NCBI GenBank assembly: GCA_022925895.1
Contig: JAKSYS010000714.1
Location: 1-30,930 of the forward strand
Direction of reading: 5' to 3'
Origin: Fragilaria crotonensis
Lineage: Eukaryota; Bacillariophyta; Fragilariophyceae; Fragilariales; Fragilariaceae
DNA: 30,930 nt
The number at the start of each line of letters is the position of its first letter. Position 1 is the stretch's first letter. Position numbers and translations under genes: made by a program. Below are positions 28,891-30,930 of the stretch, in pieces. Under the pieces are notes generated by a model. That model was not told the origin of the DNA, searched no databases, and saw only the letters and a program-made list of their open reading frames with translations.

Positions 28891-30375
28891 GGTTACCTGA
28901 ACCTTCGTCAGGAAGAATCACAGCTACCTCACTGGAACTTGGTGCATTGTACCGTCTGTTGTCCAATTCAGGTTGATCCAGGATATGCATTGCAACATTG
29001 TGGCCAGGCAATTCAACATCATGATTACCATCAGTATTACTGGCCAAGGTTTCTCATCAAGAGCTTGCTTGAATAATCCATACAGCCGGTTTTGATTCTG
29101 AATCATTTGCTGCAATAAAACCAAAGTATTCCTGTCCAAGGTATTCAAATGATGTAAACGATTGTCCACCTCATGGTTAGTGTCATAGAAATAGAGTTGT
29201 GCAAAAGCAGGATGCTGTCCAGGTTCTGGGAGCAATGATCCTAACCGGTGGTACATTGAGCCATGAATGCGAAAAGTATAAATTCCACAACTCCTATCAA
29301 TCAAAGCATCATCCACATTAGCGCCTATTGAGGCAAAACTCAAGGCAGAGTTGTAGGCACGGATGTGTGGCATGAACAATTCATGTGCATGAAAAATCCA
29401 TCATCAACACATTTGGTGTGGGATCGAGAGGGAGGAGAGATACCTTGCCCTTGGCACAGCAAGATGAAAAGTAGCCCCTTTCAGACCTTGATTCATTTGG
29501 AAAATGCAGTGCAGAGCAGCCCTGACATTCAACTGTGCATGGGCCAAGGACATGACGTGCTGGAGCAGGAGCAGATGAATAGGCTGCGCCATTGGTGCGT
29601 TGGCAACTTTGGCGTGTTTGTCTCATGTGCTCTTGGTGCTGAGTGGTGATGGCAGCCATCTGTGTGGCAGCAACAGGGTCACCTTCTTGAGATCTCTGGA
29701 GGCGCTCCAGACGTGTTTGTCTCATCTGCTCTTGGTTCCTAGTGGTGATGGCAGCCATCTGTGTGGCAGCTACAGGGTCACCTTCTTGAGATCTCTGGAG
29801 GCGCTCCAGACGTGTTTGTCTCATGTGCTCTTGGTGCTGAGTGGTGATGGCAGCCATCTGTGTGGCAGCAACAGGGTCACCTTCTTGAGATCTCTGGAGG
29901 CGCTCCAGACGTGTTTGTCTCATCTGCTCTTGGTGCTGAGTGGTGATGGCAGCCATCTGTGTGGCAGCAACAGGGTCACCTTCTTGAGATCTCTGGAGGC
30001 GCTCCAGACGTGTTTGTCTCATGTTCTCTTGGTGCTGAGTGGTGATGGCAGCCATCTGTGTGACAGCAACAGGGTCACCTTCTTGAGATCTCTGAGGCGC
30101 TCCAGACGTGTTTGTCTCTTCTGCTCACGGTTCCTGGTGGTGATGGTGGCCATCTGTGTGACAGCAACAGGGTCACCTTCTTGAGATCTCTGGAGGTGCT
30201 CCAGACGTGTTTGTCTCTTCTGCTCACGGTTCCTGGTGGTGATGGCGGCCATCTGTGTGGCAGCTACAGGGTCACCACCTTCTTCTTGGGACAGGTTGCG
30301 AAGTTTGGCACGCCTTTTCCTTGCTGCAATGGCAGCTGGCTTTGTTGATAGTGAATGTTTACTTGGGTGTGACAT
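28891..30375 (-). pseudogene. Helitron N-terminal region: basic repeats and zinc-finger-like segment
   Basis: The protein appears to start at ATG 30375 (MSHPSKHSLSTKPAAIAARK), followed by seven 33-residue basic repeats. A lost G near 30093 shifts the frame. After the repeats comes a Cys/His segment, GPCTVECQGCSALHFPNE with a downstream CC pair, typical of the region before Rep in Helitron proteins. A break near 29390 leads to PHIRAYNSALSFASIGANVD and YTFRIHGSMYHRLGSLLPEP (29379-29050). Another near 29048 leads to NVAMHILDQPELDNRRYNAP (to about 28890). At least four breaks lie in this section. Confidence 0.82.
29640..30290 (-). repeat. 99-bp (33-residue) tandem repeats in the Helitron N-terminus
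   Basis: About six and a half to seven units with core RLERLQRSQEGDPVAATQMA. The units come in two alternating flavours, one with QHQE(H/Q/N)MRQ and one with RN(Q/R)EQ(M/K)RQ at the joint. DNA identity between units is very high, so they expanded recently or are homogenised. Confidence 0.92.
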
Positions 30376-30930
30376 AATGGTTATATGCTGATTGGAAAGA
30401 ATTGGAAGCAAGGAATTATGTGAGCGGTACAATTACTGTAGGTGTATGAGGTACTGGAGTCTACAGTACAGCGTACAGTACCATACTGTACAGTACTCGG
30501 AGTACATCTTATAGTGAGTGAGTGTATGAGGTACTGGAGTACAATGTAGAGTCGTAACAGGGACTACAGTACAGCCAGCGTACAGTACTGTGCAATGACC
30601 ACCAATAATACAACTTCACGACGCAACCCGCCGTTAATTAAGCGTTATTTTTCAAAAAACCAAAACACCCACCGTTAATAAAACGTTATTTGAGTAAGGG
30701 ATGGCTTTTGTAATCAAAAAATTTGCGTTCATGGGGGGGCCAAGCACCAATACTGGCGAAGCTTCTTGGTTACTGTTACTTTCAGTACTCAACCCTGGCG
30801 AAGCTCCGTAGTGAAAAAATTCAGACAGTATTCATTTGATCCAGTACCCCAGAGTGGTCATACTCCGTAACAGACGGACGCACGCACGCACACACGCACA
30901 CAATTAATTTATAATATAGTAGGATATATT
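30376..30930. repeat. Upstream Helitron flank: GTAC tract, 20-bp direct repeats and simple repeats
   Basis: 30430-30600 is rich in gtacagtac and ggtactggagtac words, with tgtatgaggtactggagt occurring twice. ccgttaattaagcgttattt (30631-30650) recurs with two mismatches at 30672-30691. ctggcgaagct occurs twice (near 30753 and 30798). An acgcacgcac/acacacgc simple repeat lies near 30880-30901. No gene is seen. The Helitron 5' end may be within this stretch but has no decisive mark. Confidence 0.6.

Larger units (their letters stand above)
25105..30375 (-). mobile_element. Decayed autonomous Helitron (5' end not identified)
   Basis: The minus strand encodes a RepHel-type protein in the right order: N-terminal repeat and zinc-finger region, HUH Rep nuclease, then Pif1-like helicase. 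A candidate 3' terminus is CTAG at 25105-25108, followed on the minus strand by T, as expected for insertion into AT. It lies within a few bases of where homology to the flank of copy 1 ends. The nearby hairpin (TGGG 25109-25112 with CCCA 25118-25121) is weak and unusually close to the end. The 5' TC end could lie anywhere from about 30400 to beyond the window. About seven frame breaks mean it cannot encode its own transposase. Confidence 0.8.

Noticed and set aside
29600-30184. 194-codon plus-strand repetitive frame
   Set aside because: Antisense to the 33-residue Helitron repeats.
29640-30290. Possible CRISPR-like array
   Set aside because: The units are contiguous 99-bp coding repeats without unique spacers, inside a Helitron reading frame of a eukaryote.

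Overview
The window looks like nuclear DNA of a stramenopile alga, most plausibly a diatom. The reasons are the Ty1/copia elements, whose protease cores (LLDNQSTVDVF and DNHADTICAGP) resemble the CoDi lineages of diatoms, the intron-free multidomain ankyrin-kinase genes, and a Helitron with a Rep-Pif1 protein. The species cannot be fixed from the sequence. Nothing bacterial (operons, Shine-Dalgarno sites) is visible. Almost every recognisable gene lies on the minus strand.

Layout: (1) 1-2403 is a broken ankyrin-kinase gene, copy 1, cut by the window edge. (2) 2404-8109 is gene-poor and holds two degenerate copies (A and B) of an unrecognised gene family, an 11-unit 7-bp tandem repeat and a GTAC-rich palindromic tract. 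(3) 8110-11316 is the only intact member of the kinase family, copy 2: 11 ankyrin repeats, a protein kinase, a RING-like Cys/His cluster and a conserved C-terminal module. (4) 11518-17193 is a complete Ty1/copia retrotransposon with two 398-bp LTRs that look identical, a 5-bp ATTAG target duplication and one unbroken 1,707-residue Gag-Pol reading frame. Its end is coded inside the 3' LTR. (5) 17194-18600 holds two opposed fragments of a different, dead copia element. (6) 18828-20850 holds a tiny signal-peptide ORF, a kinase-family C-terminal fragment and copy C of the unrecognised family joined to it. (7) 21617-24911 is ankyrin-kinase copy 3, broken by three frameshifts and ending in a Gln/Glu/Ser repeat tail. 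(8) About 25105-30375 is a decayed autonomous Helitron (33-residue repeat region, zinc-finger-like segment, HUH Rep, Pif1 helicase) with about seven breaks. (9) The right edge is palindromic and simple repeats.

The story is of a tandem receptor-like kinase family evolving by duplication and decay, repeatedly hit by transposons. Copies 1 and 3 are very close at the DNA level and copy 2 is more distant. The fresh copia insertion sits 202 bp upstream of the only intact kinase gene, in the same orientation. Frameshifts were inferred by comparing copies with each other by eye. Some could be assembly errors, but the unbroken 1,707- and 1,068-codon frames in the same window argue against a high error rate.
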